A model generated the notes under the pieces. The model made no database searches. It worked only from the letters and a program-made list of their open reading frames with translations, and had not been told where the DNA came from. From Salticus scenicus (lineage: Eukaryota > Arthropoda > Arachnida > Araneae > Salticidae): a DNA stretch of 64,000 nt. The position numbers were made by a program, and so were the translations under genes. The DNA is taken from assembly GCA_963930645.1 (NCBI GenBank), contig OZ005648.1, positions 105,287,167-105,351,166 of the forward strand, written 5' to 3'. Positions 11,524 to 21,063 of this stretch are shown here, piece by piece. The first letter of the stretch is position 1; the number at the start of each line of letters is the position of its first letter.

Positions 11524-12660
11524 AATATATTTAAGGGATGGATGTAAAATCGGAAAACCTTATTTCATTGATACAATAATAATTTCTATAAATAATTTTG
11601 AATAAAAACAATAATCTAATAATTATAATTTATTTAGTATGTGTACATTTTTGAAAAATAAAATAGAATTTTTGAAATAGAATTTTGCATTTTTAAACTA
11701 CGGAACCATAATATATCTTACGTGTAGAAACGTTTGTCCGTGGCACTATCCATGGCAGTGGCACGTTAAAGGGCAACTATTACATTTTTCCCGGGTTAAA
11801 AAATAAATAAATAACGCTTAAAAGCTCTTTTAATGATTCTTTTCAATTACGCTTAGGTAAATTCACGTAATTTTCAGAAAATTCTTGCTTCACACTATTC
11901 AATCATTTTTTCCAAAACAAAAAGGAAAAATTAAATAAAGCTTAAAAAATAAATAAATAAATAAATAAATAAAACTGGTTGACTGTATTGAACATTTATT
12001 ATTTGATAAAGGGTTACGCTGAGAAATAAAATATACCACCTACGTCTGGAATGAATAAGTAGTCATTTTCTGAATCCCTAAGCAAGAAATATAGATTTCC
12101 GTGGTATGCGCATTAGGTAAATAAATAAACTGAATAAACGAAATTATCGAGAATTTCTAGTCTTTAATTTTCTAGATTTTGAAACTCTACTAGGAATATT
12201 AGGAATATTTGAAATCCGTTGTGTGAGAAATTTTTGTTGGATTTTCTAGAACTGGGTCACAAATCAAATTTATAGCTATTAAAACTTGCCTCTTTTGTTC
12301 GAATTTATTTGCACAGATTTTTTAATGCGTTTGATGTGTGTGTGTGAGAGACGATAATTTAAGAAAACTCTCTAGAATTCTAATATGAGTATCTAAAACT
12401 CGCTCGCAAAGTGAAATAGAATTTATTTGGATAGCATGGAACTCTTTTTACTATATCCACTATTTATTTTCTAGAGGTCAGTCATACTTTATTATTATTA
12501 TTATTATTGTAATTGTAATTTAGAGAGAATATCTCACAACGAAAATTTAATAGACACATAAAACAACTTTAATCCAAATTGTTACATATTCTTGCATATT
12601 TGTAGTTTTTACATCTGTTCATAGATTTCATGTTACTATAATATTTTCGATTTTATTTTT
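11524..12660. other. Duplicated non-coding sequence
   Basis: Copy-1 sequence matching 32,215-33,150. It holds AAAT/AATA short tandem runs near 11,945-11,972 and TTA repeats near 12,490-12,508. No gene is recognised. Confidence 0.55.
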
Positions 12661-12661
12661 G

Positions 12662-12770
12662 GTAATTGTATTCATAACCAATCATAAATCATATGATACA
12701 TCATTAAACTTTATTAAATAAAGTTTAATGATGTATCATATGATTTATGATTGATAATGAATACAATTAC
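12662..12770. repeat. Near-perfect palindrome, 37-bp perfect arms
   Basis: 12,679-12,715 and 12,717-12,753 are exact reverse complements around a single A. With two or three mismatches the symmetry extends outward to about 12,662-12,770. The corresponding DNA in copy 2 (33,890-33,985) resembles only the right arm and is not palindromic, so the left arm appears to be a copy of the right arm made after the duplication. Confidence 0.9.
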
Positions 12771-13228
12771 ACAGGTCGACATGTAAAATTTTGATTTTAT
12801 AATTTTTACTGATCTTTGGTAATGTTTTTTGGTGTGCTAAATCCGAAAATGAAGTAAGTTTGTCTCTATCACGTATAGAGTTTTATCAATACAGGGTGCC
12901 TACCAATGTAATTTCTTCCATTACTCCTTCACAAATGTAATTATATGGTAAGATTTATAGTACGTTTTCATGATTAATTAATCATGGATACCTATTGTTG
13001 TAATAGCGCAACACTAGTGACGTAACACGTAAAACCATACTAACCAACCAACCTATTGATATGATGGTATATGTAAGAAATTGTGTCGGTAAACACCATG
13101 TATTGACAAAAATCTGTACGCGATAGGGAAAAATGGGCTGCATTTTCGGTTTCAGCACACCAAAAGATATAAAGTTCAACTAAAATCAGCAAATCACATT
13201 TTGTCAACTTCAATTTTGTAGGCCTGTG
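12770..13228. mobile_element. CACAGG-ended foldback element, copy a
   Basis: Ends CACAGGTCGACATG and, reversed, CACAGGCCTACAAAATTG. Arms of about 180 bp pair with each other (TTTTGGTGTGCT, then TATCACGTA...TTTTATCAATACAGGGTG). Copy 2 lacks it: the empty site reads CAATTATTTAAAGC at 33,981-33,994, against CAATTA-element-TTTTTTAAAGC here. That fits a 3-bp TTA target with one later change. A second copy lies at 40,794-41,235. Non-coding; possibly a CMC-type (CACTA relative) MITE, an inference from the CAC ends and 3-bp target. Confidence 0.65.
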
Positions 13229-13245
13229 TTTTTTAAAGCAAAAAA

Positions 13246-13320
13246 TGTCCTTGGCAAAGAATCAAATCTGGGACCTACGGCATAACATGCCGTCACTCTA
13301 CCACTGAATTATCCTTGACA
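13246..13320 (-). pseudogene. tRNA-Asn(GTT)-like pseudogene, copy 1
   Basis: On the minus strand a 75-nt unit has an A-box-like TAATTCAGTGG, a perfect anticodon stem ACGGC/GCCGT around the loop ATGTTAT (anticodon GTT, U33 and A37 present) and a degenerate TTTGATT T-loop. T-stem and acceptor pairing are poor, so it is a decayed tRNA or tRNA-derived SINE head rather than a working gene. It is present at the matching site in copy 2, so it predates the duplication. Confidence 0.5.
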
Positions 13321-13603
13321 AAGTTTTACTGAATTATTTCACTTATCCTCGCGTACTGCATTTTAACTGACTTTATAAAGAAGATATACAACCCGAAAAA
13401 ACACTAATCACGCTAGTTGTAATAAAACATACGCACACATCTCTCTCTATATATTCAACATAATAAAATAAAACATTTGTGATGTGAAAAATCTCACATA
13501 TTATTTTTACTCGTTGTATTAAGCTGTAATTGAATAGGAAAATCATTAGTATTAATTTCCAATTATTTTCTCTATATATTAAAAAAAAATTACTGCCACT
13601 AGC

Positions 13604-13604
13604 G

Positions 13605-13639
<35 letters not shown>
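13604..13639. repeat. Poly-T run
   Basis: About 33 consecutive T within copy 1. Open frames through it on both strands are low-complexity artefacts. Confidence 0.9.
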
Positions 13640-13969
13640 GTCTGCGGCCATATCTCCTTGTGAACGGGTGTTTCCTCAACGTCATGAGATGTATCAACGA
13701 TGTATCAACTTATGCAAAATTCTCCAATAAATATATTTCTCTTTTCATCACATTTCTGATAGAAATATATATATATATATATATATCATCTTAATTAACG
13801 AAGTTGTTAATTAAAATTTTCTGGTTAGTACAGGTGTTCTACTTGGCAGCATGCAAATAAATTCTTCAAATCATTGTTCTTTCAATCTTACGATGTCATT
13901 TTCCATAGAAAAATTAAAATGTGGTCAATGGTGTAAAAAAAATAAATAAATAAATAAATAAAGGTGTAA

Positions 13970-13972
13970 ATA

Positions 13973-14010
<38 letters not shown>
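13970..14010. repeat. (AT)n microsatellite
   Basis: Alternating AT, interrupted once near 13,978. It lies where copy 2 diverges. Confidence 0.9.
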
Positions 14011-14013
<3 letters not shown>

Positions 14014-14124
14014 TTTCTAATTTTAATAATAATAATGAAATAGCTTTTTATTGCTTTTTTCCTAATTTAAAACATCCCTGAAATAAACGTATAAGTTAAA
14101 CGTAAGTTGCAACGAATTGCAAAT

Positions 14125-14330
14125 ATGTTCTTTTACATATCTGCGATGCATTTTAGTTAGAGGAAGTTTCCGTGTAATTTAACACATTAAATTTAATATC
14201 TTCTTTGAATTGCATTGTTATTTTCAAATGATTTAGCAAACTTCTCTTCATTAACCCATTTTAATAAAGATTATCTACTTAAAATTTATATTCACTGAAT
14301 CTGTTTTTGTTAATGGTCTGAAAAATGTTT
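14125..14330. promoter_or_regulatory. Conserved duplicated block 2
   Basis: Matches 35,425-35,630 at around 90% by eye, including long identical runs around GTTTCCGTGTAATTTAACAC and CATTGTTATTTTCAAATG. No frame or RNA structure explains it. Function unknown; candidate conserved non-coding element. Confidence 0.35.
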
Positions 14331-14398
14331 AGTTACGCAATGCTCATGCTTAACATTATCTTTTGTTTAAGATAAGGAACTCATAAGAAATGGAATTA

Positions 14399-16297
14399 CA
14401 CTAGTTTACACGGTTTTCATACCCCAGCTGAAAGTTGTTATTTTATTTTTCATTTAGTTAGAATTATCCAGAAAAAATAATAAAAAAATTCTGTCACGTC
14501 TGGTTTAAAAAATGTTTATTAAATTAACTGAAATACATAATTTTGGTATTAATCCTAAAAAAAAAAAAAATTAAAAATGACTAATTTTTGCCTTCTTATT
14601 ATAGTTATTTGAATCAGTTTCTCTTATAATGGACCAACAGTAATCCCCTAACATGTTTTCATCCCAAAATCCTTGATGTCGTTCTTCAAAAACCTTTAAA
14701 TCTTGGTGAAAACGTTCCCCTTGTTCGTCACTCATACTTCCTAAGTTTTCTGGGAAAAAGCTCAGATGCGAGTGCAGAAAATGAATCTTTAACGACATGT
14801 TTATTCCCATCTTTTGAAATTTTTCCAATAAATCGGAAACAATTTCTTTGTAATTTTCACTTTTTTTTATGTCCCAAAAATTTTCCACAACTATTTTGAA
14901 TGACTTACGAGCAGATTTTCCATTAACAGATAAAAGGCTTTCAAACTGAGAATCTTTCATAATTTTACGGATTTGTGGGCCAACAAATATACCCTCTTTC
15001 AATTTTCCCTCTGTAATGTTTGGAAAGATTTTTTGTAAATACCGGAAAGCCTCACTGTTTTTGTCAAGCGCCTTCACAAAATTTTTCATGAGCCCCAATT
15101 TGATGTGTAAAGGGGGTAGAATGATGTTATTGGGATCTACCAACAGCTCGTGTTTAATGTTCATTTTGCCCGGAATATACTCATTTCGAATAGGCCGTTC
15201 TTTTTTTTACATAATGATGTTGTTTCGCTCTACTGTCCCACAAACAAAGGAAACAACAGTATTTTGTTACCAATGACCTTGAGATCGCCGCACACTTTCC
15301 ATTGGAGTTCTTTATACTTTATTAAATTAATTAAAATACGCATCGTTTCATAGCTATCTTTACAATTCACTGCGTGTCCTATTGGTATGGACGGTTTCTT
15401 ATTACCATTGTGTAATAAAACAACTTTTTGACTATATTTCGAAGAGTCTATGAATAAGCGCCACTCTTCTTTATCATAGTTTTGATTCATTGCTTAAAAA
15501 AGTCCGGGGATATCATTAGAATAACAATATTCACCTTCTCTTTTGAAAAATTCTGAAAAAACTTTGCTTCTGTTTCTGAAAAACGTAACTTTTGGGTCTG
15601 GTAGTAATAAGTTCCATTGTTGTAAGCGGGAACCAAGAAGCTCTGCTTTAGATCTAGATAATTGTAAATCTCTTATAAGATCATTTAATTCGGAATGGTT
15701 AATTAAATGTGGAGTGTTTTCTTGAAGTGAGAACTCGTCAGAATCACTAGAAATCGATTTGAATTCAACATCACTTTCATTGTCATCTAGTATATTTGCA
15801 CTCGAATTACCGGGACAAACTGGATGTGGTAGATCTTTCGAATGTAATATGGGCTTAGTAACAGACGGAACTTCGGCATATATAATACTTGCCTTATTTT
15901 TTTTTATTATATCCCAATGTCTTCGTAACACAAAAGTAACAATCATTTTCATGATTACTGGATTCTCTCCATAGCACTGGTGAACCAAATGGAAGGTAAA
16001 CGTTTTCTCCTGATGACCACTGGAGTAGGACGATTCAACAGCTTTCGCAAAACACATGAGGCACCCACTTTTTATCTTGATTTGCAACAGGAAATCCAAA
16101 ATAAGGAAGATATGTACTTTTTAACGAATCTACAATGGGTCTTCTCTTTTTTGAAAATATAAACTGTCCACAAACATAACAAAAACGATCAGAATTTTGT
16201 TTACACTTTCTACTCGACATTTTAAATCAATCCGAAACAAGACAATTGTCGTTTGAAGCGAACGAATAAACAATAAACTGTCGTCAACACGTTAGGT

Positions 16298-16331
<34 letters not shown>

Positions 16332-16467
16332 CATTTGACTGCAGGAAGAAATTGTGACGTGATGAAATATTTCTGCTAACACTTTTAGGTTTAAGGAAGG
16401 TAGATTAACATATTTATGTACATTTATTTTGGGGTATAAAAAAAAAGTTCAATTTTGTAAACTAGTG
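14399..16467 (-). mobile_element. CACTA-ended DNA transposon, 2,069 bp
   Basis: The left end is CACTAGTTTACA and the right end is its exact reverse complement TGTAAACTAGTG (12-bp perfect TIRs). A second inverted block, ATACCCCA / TGGGGTAT, lies about 28 bp inside the left end and about 37 bp inside the right end. TTA is duplicated at 14,396-14,398 and 16,468-16,470. Copy 2 of the segmental duplication has the uninterrupted site GAATTAGTTTAG at about 35,704-35,715, with one TTA. CACTA termini with 3-bp TSDs are the hallmark of the EnSpm/CACTA (CMC) superfamily. The only gene inside, on the minus strand, is the pseudogene at 14,571-16,220. A poly-A run (16,302-16,331) lies between its start and the right TIR. 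Confidence 0.75.
14571..16220 (-). pseudogene. Decayed ~550-codon gene of an uncharacterised Cys-rich family, probable CACTA-type transposase
   Basis: Single exon, ATG at 16,220 (MSSRKCK), last residues KAKISHF. Order: Cys pairs CYVC and CESC; W-x-SG...LPFG.P.LWRE..NH..DCYFC; YAEVPSVTKPILH; LGSRLQQWNLL; a block with LFIDSSKYS and VLLHNGN; CGDLKVIG; TKYCCFLCLWDSRA; LPPLHIKLGLMKNFV; EGIFVGPQIR; SLKIHFLHSHL; SMSDEQGERFHQD; LGDYCW. I recognise this as a multi-copy invertebrate family of unknown function (memory, not searched). Lesions: TGA at 16,037-16,035 after CESC; A9 run at 15,905-15,897 (one extra A); TAA at 15,496-15,494; a deletion near 15,268 between VIG and TKYCC; A8 run at 15,208-15,201 (one extra A). 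Zinc-binding N-terminus and an RNase H-like D-D-E/D core are inferred. AATAAA lies on the minus strand at 14,520-14,515. Its place inside CACTA termini suggests a transposase. Confidence 0.75.
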
Positions 16468-16589
16468 TTATTTTAGTTGCAATTAGTTTATATTTGCTCA
16501 AAGCATTATTTTATATTTATAGTTTTGAAATTATCGTTACAATTTTTTTTTAAAGTTATCGTTGCAATTAATTATTACTTATCTGCTTG

Positions 16590-16608
16590 AAAAAAAAAAA
16601 AAAAAAAA
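16590..16608. repeat. Poly-A run
   Basis: About 18 A's, absent from copy 2, within the conserved segment 16,471-16,880. Confidence 0.85.
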
Positions 16609-16880
16609 GAAACTGAATGAAAATAATTGATTATCAATAATGTGAATCTAATATGTAAAAACAATGTATTTTAAAACAATTTGCATTTTAATATTTTTCA
16701 TTCGTATTTTCTCTTATCTTCTACATAAAGGGTAAATTGTTATTTTCTTTTATAATTTCTGTATTTTAAAATTACATTTCACATAAACAATAATAATAAT
16801 AATAATAATAAAATAAAAAAATAAAATAAAATCGCAATAAAAATTACTTTTCCAATTAATTTTAACTAAACATTCTGAAT

Positions 16881-17288
16881 AGTATAGATTTCACAGCTAT
16901 TTAAGTTGAAAAAATTTTTTGCTTGCTATGGAAATTCCTTTAATGTATCTTTGCGAAAAGAAGAAAAGACGAATTTTCACCAATATTCGTCTTTCCTCTA
17001 TTATTGAAAAAACTAGTTGGCATAGGTGGACTCTGCTCATTTCCCCATCATATGTATGTTCTCATAAATTTCTTGTACAGGACATATTATATTCATGTTA
17101 AGAGAAATGAATTTGATCAAACGCTTGACACAGTGACAAAACGAAATTCTTGCCTAATAGGCTACCCACCATTCAATTCCATATATTTATCTTATTCTAA
17201 TCTATTAATTTATTTTATTGAAATCAATTTCGTAGATTATTTTCATGCTACTATTTCCAATGCAACTATCCCAAAAATGCATATTTAT
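16881..17288. other. Gene-free stretch
   Basis: Leads into the tandem array. The 104-codon open frame at 17,004-17,318 runs into the first array unit and has no recognisable domain. Confidence 0.5.
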
Positions 17289-18125
17289 ATGAAATATCGC
17301 CCCGTTTTGCTATGTTGATAAAATCTTAAATTTCGAATAACTTACGAAATTTTCCTATTAGACTATTTGTAGTCAATCATGTTCATACAAGTATCATATA
17401 TGTTATTTTGAAATCGTCTGACATATTTATGATCCTCAAAATGGACGTTTATGCGCGATTTTGCCTTATTCTGCCATTTTATATAAATCGTAAATTCCAA
17501 ACAACTTACGAATTTTTTAAATTGGAAAATTCACATTCTATGGTATTCATGTCAGTATCCTAAATAATTTCAAATTTGGTGTGACATCTTTATGATAAAA
17601 ATATCCCTCAAGATTGACGTTTGTGTAAAATTTTGCCTTATTTTGTTATGATAAGAAATTCGTAAAATTCTAATAACTTTCGAAATTTTTATATTGGAAT
17701 ATTCATAATCAATGATATTCATGCCAGTATCCTAAATAATATTTCTAAAGTAGTCTGACATCATTGCGATGAAAATATCCCTAAAAATTGATGTTTATGT
17801 GAAATTTTGTCCTATTCTGCCATGTTAAGAAATTCGTAAATATCGAATGACTTGCGAAATTTTTAAATTAGTATGTTCATAGTAACTTATGTTCATTCCG
17901 GAATCAAAACTGATATTTTAAAACTGGTCTGATATTTTTAAAGTAAGAATTTTTCATCTAATGCAAGTTTAAGTGAAATTTCGCCCTATTCTCTCATGTT
18001 AAGAAAAAATTCAAATAACTTACGAAGTTTTTTAATTCGAATGTTGCAAATAAATAGGGTTCTTGCCAGTGTCGAAAGTAATATTTTAAAATTGATTTGA
18101 CCTCTCTGCGACAATTTGTTGTTCA
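17289..18125. repeat. ~172-bp tandem array, five units
   Basis: Units start at about 17,289, 17,457, 17,629, 17,801 and 17,975. Each carries a TTTTGCC(T/C)TATTCTGCCATG-like start, an AACTTACGAAATTTTTAAAT block, ATGTTCATGCCAGTATC and a CTGACATCTTTATGA block. Units differ by many point changes, so the array is old. It is absent from the matching position in copy 2. It is followed by CTAAC-rich short repeats (about 18,142-18,176). Confidence 0.8.
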
Positions 18126-18280
18126 GATATCGTGTACACAGACTAACACACTAACGGACTAACAAACTAACAGACACCCGACAAAGCGCAAATAGGATAA
18201 AAATTATTGATAAAAATACGCTGGTGTAAGTTTTCCGTCTTGAGACGGAAACTCTTGCACCCTGACCAGATTATACAGGG

Positions 18281-18312
<32 letters not shown>
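18126..18312. other. Repeat tail and poly-A
   Basis: CTAACA-type short repeats, a hairpin-like CCGTCTTGAGACGG (about 18,235-18,248) and a long poly-A at about 18,282-18,310. It looks like the 3' end of the unit carrying the 172-bp array, but no element is identified. Confidence 0.4.
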
Positions 18313-18419
18313 ATTTTACTCAATAGACAAAAGAATGCATCACTCATTTCACACATCATCATGCATTTAAGGCAAAACTTAAATTACTTCTTTACTTAAT
18401 AGAAAAGAGCTGTAAATAA

Positions 18420-18720
18420 CAACTTTTATGCACCTAAGGTTTTATTTTACAAACTTTTGTGATTTAAAACTCGCCCTAAACATTATTTGTGACAAGAAAA
18501 ACTGTGTTTACGATAGTTTTAACTTGTTAAGTGTCGTAAAAAAAAACGGGTAACTGGATATTTCATCGTAAAAAGAACATTTCTCACATTTCTCTGCGAT
18601 TTTATTATTTACGTTGTTTTGATTACTATTTACAAGAAGCTGTAAAATCTTAAGTTGTTGAATGCTTATTACTTAGATGCCTTTAAATAGATTTAATGAT
18701 TATTTTACCTCTTTTGTAAT
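18420..18720. promoter_or_regulatory. Conserved duplicated block 3
   Basis: Matches 40,225-40,520 at around 90% by eye, with long identical runs (AACTGGATATTTCATCGTAA, TTTACGTTGTTTTGATTACT). No coding frame is preserved. Candidate conserved non-coding element. Confidence 0.35.
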
Positions 18721-18905
18721 GTTTTTAACTAAAATTTCTTCTGAAATTTATAAATTTATATATTTTATATAAGGAATATAAACTAAAAAATATTATTTAT
18801 CTGTTGTTGAGTTAATGAATTTGATTAGAAAACATTTTATTTCTTGGAAGAAAAATACGTGAGACTATACAGATTACTTATAAAATATTTTAATTTATAA
18901 ATTTG

Positions 18906-19145
18906 GAAGAAATTTTAATTTATGGGTGTCCGGGAAACCAATTTTTTTTTTCATTATTATTTATTGATGAATTGCTGTAATTATTTTTTTTATGAAATTG
19001 AAGCTTTTTTGACGATGAAATTGAGCAAGAAAGAATCTTAAAAAATTTTATTCCCCCACCCCCCGAAAAAAAAATATATAAATAAATAAAATAATTTTTT
19101 TAAAAAAATCAAGAAAAAATATATCAGGTAATGAAACAGTTTAAC
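18906..19145. other. AT-rich spacer
   Basis: Homopolymer-rich; includes a CCCCCACCCCCC run at about 19,053-19,064. No gene recognised. Confidence 0.5.
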
Positions 19146-19345
19146 ACCACGAAACAACATGCACGATTTATTGTTAGCCAAATATAACGATTTGATGATT
19201 ATGAACGTTACAGCTGAAATGAAACTACATTGACTATTGCATCGATGCAAAAATATGTTTGCCACCAGTATTATTTGACCTATGTTCCTTTTGTGTTCAT
19301 GAACGTTTATTATTAGAACGAATATTCATTTGCGTAACGTCTTTT
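19146..19345. repeat. Dispersed repeat shared with 46,000-46,200
   Basis: GGTTATGAACGTGACCGCTGAAATGA at about 46,030 has a diverged match at about 19,196, followed in both by CGCATCGAT, TATTATTTG, TGTTCCTTTT and a TTCATTTGCGTAACG / TTCATGTGGCGCC end. Family unknown. No preserved frame. Confidence 0.5.
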
Positions 19346-19483
19346 TACGTCCAATTTTTCAAGGTAAACTTCCACGTAAAGGAAGCATGTCTGACCCTGC
19401 ATTGCTATAAAGTTCTGAGTCATTAAGATATATCCTTCACTTCTTAAATGTTCTGAAACATGGTACTGAGATACTCTGTATAC

Positions 19484-19491
19484 ACGCACAT

Positions 19492-19540
<49 letters not shown>
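19484..19540. repeat. (CA)n(TA)n compound microsatellite
   Basis: A CACA-rich run passes into an uninterrupted TA run. Minus-strand open frames through it are low-complexity. Confidence 0.9.
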
Positions 19541-19541
<1 letters not shown>

Positions 19542-19959
19542 TGGACTGGGCAACTTGCGAGAAGAAATGATGATAGATTGACCACGAAAGTTTTATATCG
19601 GATACCAAGAGATAAGTCGTTGGAGAGATGAAATTGTGAAGTTTGGACGAGTAGAATGGAGAATAATTGCAAAAAAAAGGGCAGTTTGGAATCACATAGG
19701 AGACGCCTTCATTTAGCAGTGAATTTATAAAGGCTGAAATTAAAGATGATATATACATATATATATATTAACAGTTTGCTCTCGTGCGTCGCTTATCAGG
19801 CGACATTCTATTCATTACACCAACTCGAACGTCGCTCGAGAGGCGCAATGATCAATTAAGTTAGTATATATCTTATATCCACCAGTAATTTTCTACAACT
19901 AAAAGTGCTATAATAGATGTAATTCTTCGTTAAGAAAGAGACTCCACCAACATTTATTA
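19541..19959. other. Gene-free stretch
   Basis: Slightly less AT-rich around 19,775-19,860, with inverted CGACG / TCGCTCGAGAG motifs. No gene or element end is resolved. Confidence 0.4.
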
Positions 19960-19963
19960 TTAA

Positions 19964-20267
19964 CACTTTCGCTACCGCATGTTGTTCTCTTTTTGAGAGT
20001 AAGCTCTGCCTGTGGTCATTATTCTTTTACATTACATTAGTTTAAATGAATATTTTCTGTATTCAAATGTATAATATAAATGAACATTCGTTACAATTAT
20101 ACTCTTTCTGATCAAAGTATTTGTATCCATATTGCATTGATTGCACAAATGTGAATACTGGGTATATAGTCCAGAAATAATGTAACCTATTGAACCTAAA
20201 GAACCGCCGACTGGAGAAGTTTTAAATTTTCAAATGACGTGAATTCATGTCAGCGGTCGTGAAAATG
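19964..20267. mobile_element. piggyBac-like MITE, TTTCGCGACC family
   Basis: TTAA at 19,960-19,963 and 20,268-20,271. Ends CACTTTCGCTACCGCATG and, reversed, CATTTTCACGACCGCTGAC. Same family and length (about 304 bp) as 2,377-2,678. Confidence 0.7.
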
Positions 20268-20309
20268 TTAAGTGTCTTTGGGCGCTGCTTGCGTTGGCCA
20301 TTGGTAAAC

Positions 20310-20457
20310 GGCCAAGAATGCTTTGCAAAATATCACACAATGGAAAATTATAAATCGTAATATTCATATATAGTGCTTGTAATGGCCAAGAATGCTTTGC
20401 AAAATATCCCACAATGGAAAATTATAAATCGTAATATTTATATATAATGCTTGTGAT
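20310..20457. repeat. Two-copy 74-bp tandem duplication
   Basis: The unit starting GGCCAAGAATGCTTTGCAAA at 20,310 is repeated at 20,384 with only a few changes. Recent by its low divergence. Confidence 0.9.
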
Positions 20458-20819
20458 ATGTAAATTTACATCAAATATAGATATAAAATATTTATATTTA
20501 AAATTCTTATGATTTATATTTTGCATTTTTTTATTAAAACTATTGTCGGGTAGCTAATTACGCTTACTAAAAGAAAGTTCGAATGCAAAAGGTTAATTTT
20601 CCATCACACTTCAGACCAACACTTTTGGAAAATACAAAATGGTCAACGTAAAAGAGGTCACTGACAAAAAGAAGACGCGGTCTTCGTAAAAGGGGTATAA
20701 ACTTGCATTATCCTTTCATTACGTCCTTTCATTACGCAGTCCTTTCATTACGCGGCCAGCATAACATAAGGACAGCCAGATCTTACATTACGTTTGATTT
20801 TACGCTGGCTACCCTGTAC
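20458..20819. other. Gene-free stretch with short repeat
   Basis: Holds three close copies of CCTTTCATTACG (about 20,710-20,752). Nothing else is recognised. Confidence 0.5.
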
Positions 20820-21063
20820 CAGGGTGTCATAGTCCCCACCTTTTCTCCAGAACACTTTCAAGGAAAGGAAATTTCCGTCTCTGTAGCTACCACTTTTCTT
20901 TTTTACTGAAATCTTGGTTGTATTCTTAAAGTTATATGCCGTGGTTAAACAACGTAGAAATAGTTGTATAAAAATAGTAGTAGTAAAAAAGGCATATATT
21001 TCACATTCCTGAATTTGTCCTGAAAAAAAAAAAAAAAAAAGAAGGCGGAAACTACAACCCCTG
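20820..21063. mobile_element. hAT-like MITE related to 919-1,394
   Basis: Left end CAGGGTGTCATAGTCCCCACC; right end GGCGGAAACTACAACCCCTG. The internal GAAATTTCC and GTATAAAAATAGTAGTAGTA blocks also occur in the 919-1,394 element. A matching 8-bp TSD is not clear here. Confidence 0.55.

Larger units (their letters stand above)
8280..18905 (+). repeat. Segmental duplication, copy 1
   Basis: Aligns by eye in blocks to copy 2. 8,280-9,021 matches 23,095-24,583. 9,022-10,115 matches 28,796-29,930. About 10,115-11,523 matches 30,000-32,200, but inverted. 11,610-12,560 matches 32,215-33,150. 12,570-14,398 matches 33,777-35,709. 16,471-16,880 matches 35,715-36,075. 18,320-18,905 matches 40,128-40,710. 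Block order is kept. Much of the alignment looks about 75-85% similar by eye, with some blocks above 90%. Insertions private to one copy are listed separately. Confidence 0.8.

Noticed and set aside
15975..16099. Start of the 201-codon minus-strand frame as a real N-terminus (MDFLLQIK...)
   Set aside because: The family blocks here (LPFG.P.LWRE, DCYFC) lie in the other frame, which continues past the TGA at 16,037. The first ~65 codons of the longer frame are out of phase.
15980..16162. Plus-strand frames across the CACTA-element gene
   Set aside because: They are antisense shadows of the minus-strand pseudogene. The conserved family blocks read only on the minus strand.
14571..16220. Processed retrocopy of a host gene
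   Set aside because: There is no poly-A tail at the 3' end of the minus-strand gene; the poly-A run at 16,302 is on the 5' side. Terminal inverted repeats explain the insertion.
14491..16360. Inverted TGTCACGTC / TGACGTGA as transposon ends around the pseudogene
   Set aside because: The match is short and imperfect, with no target duplication. The CACTA...TAGTG ends with TTA duplication and an empty site are far better.
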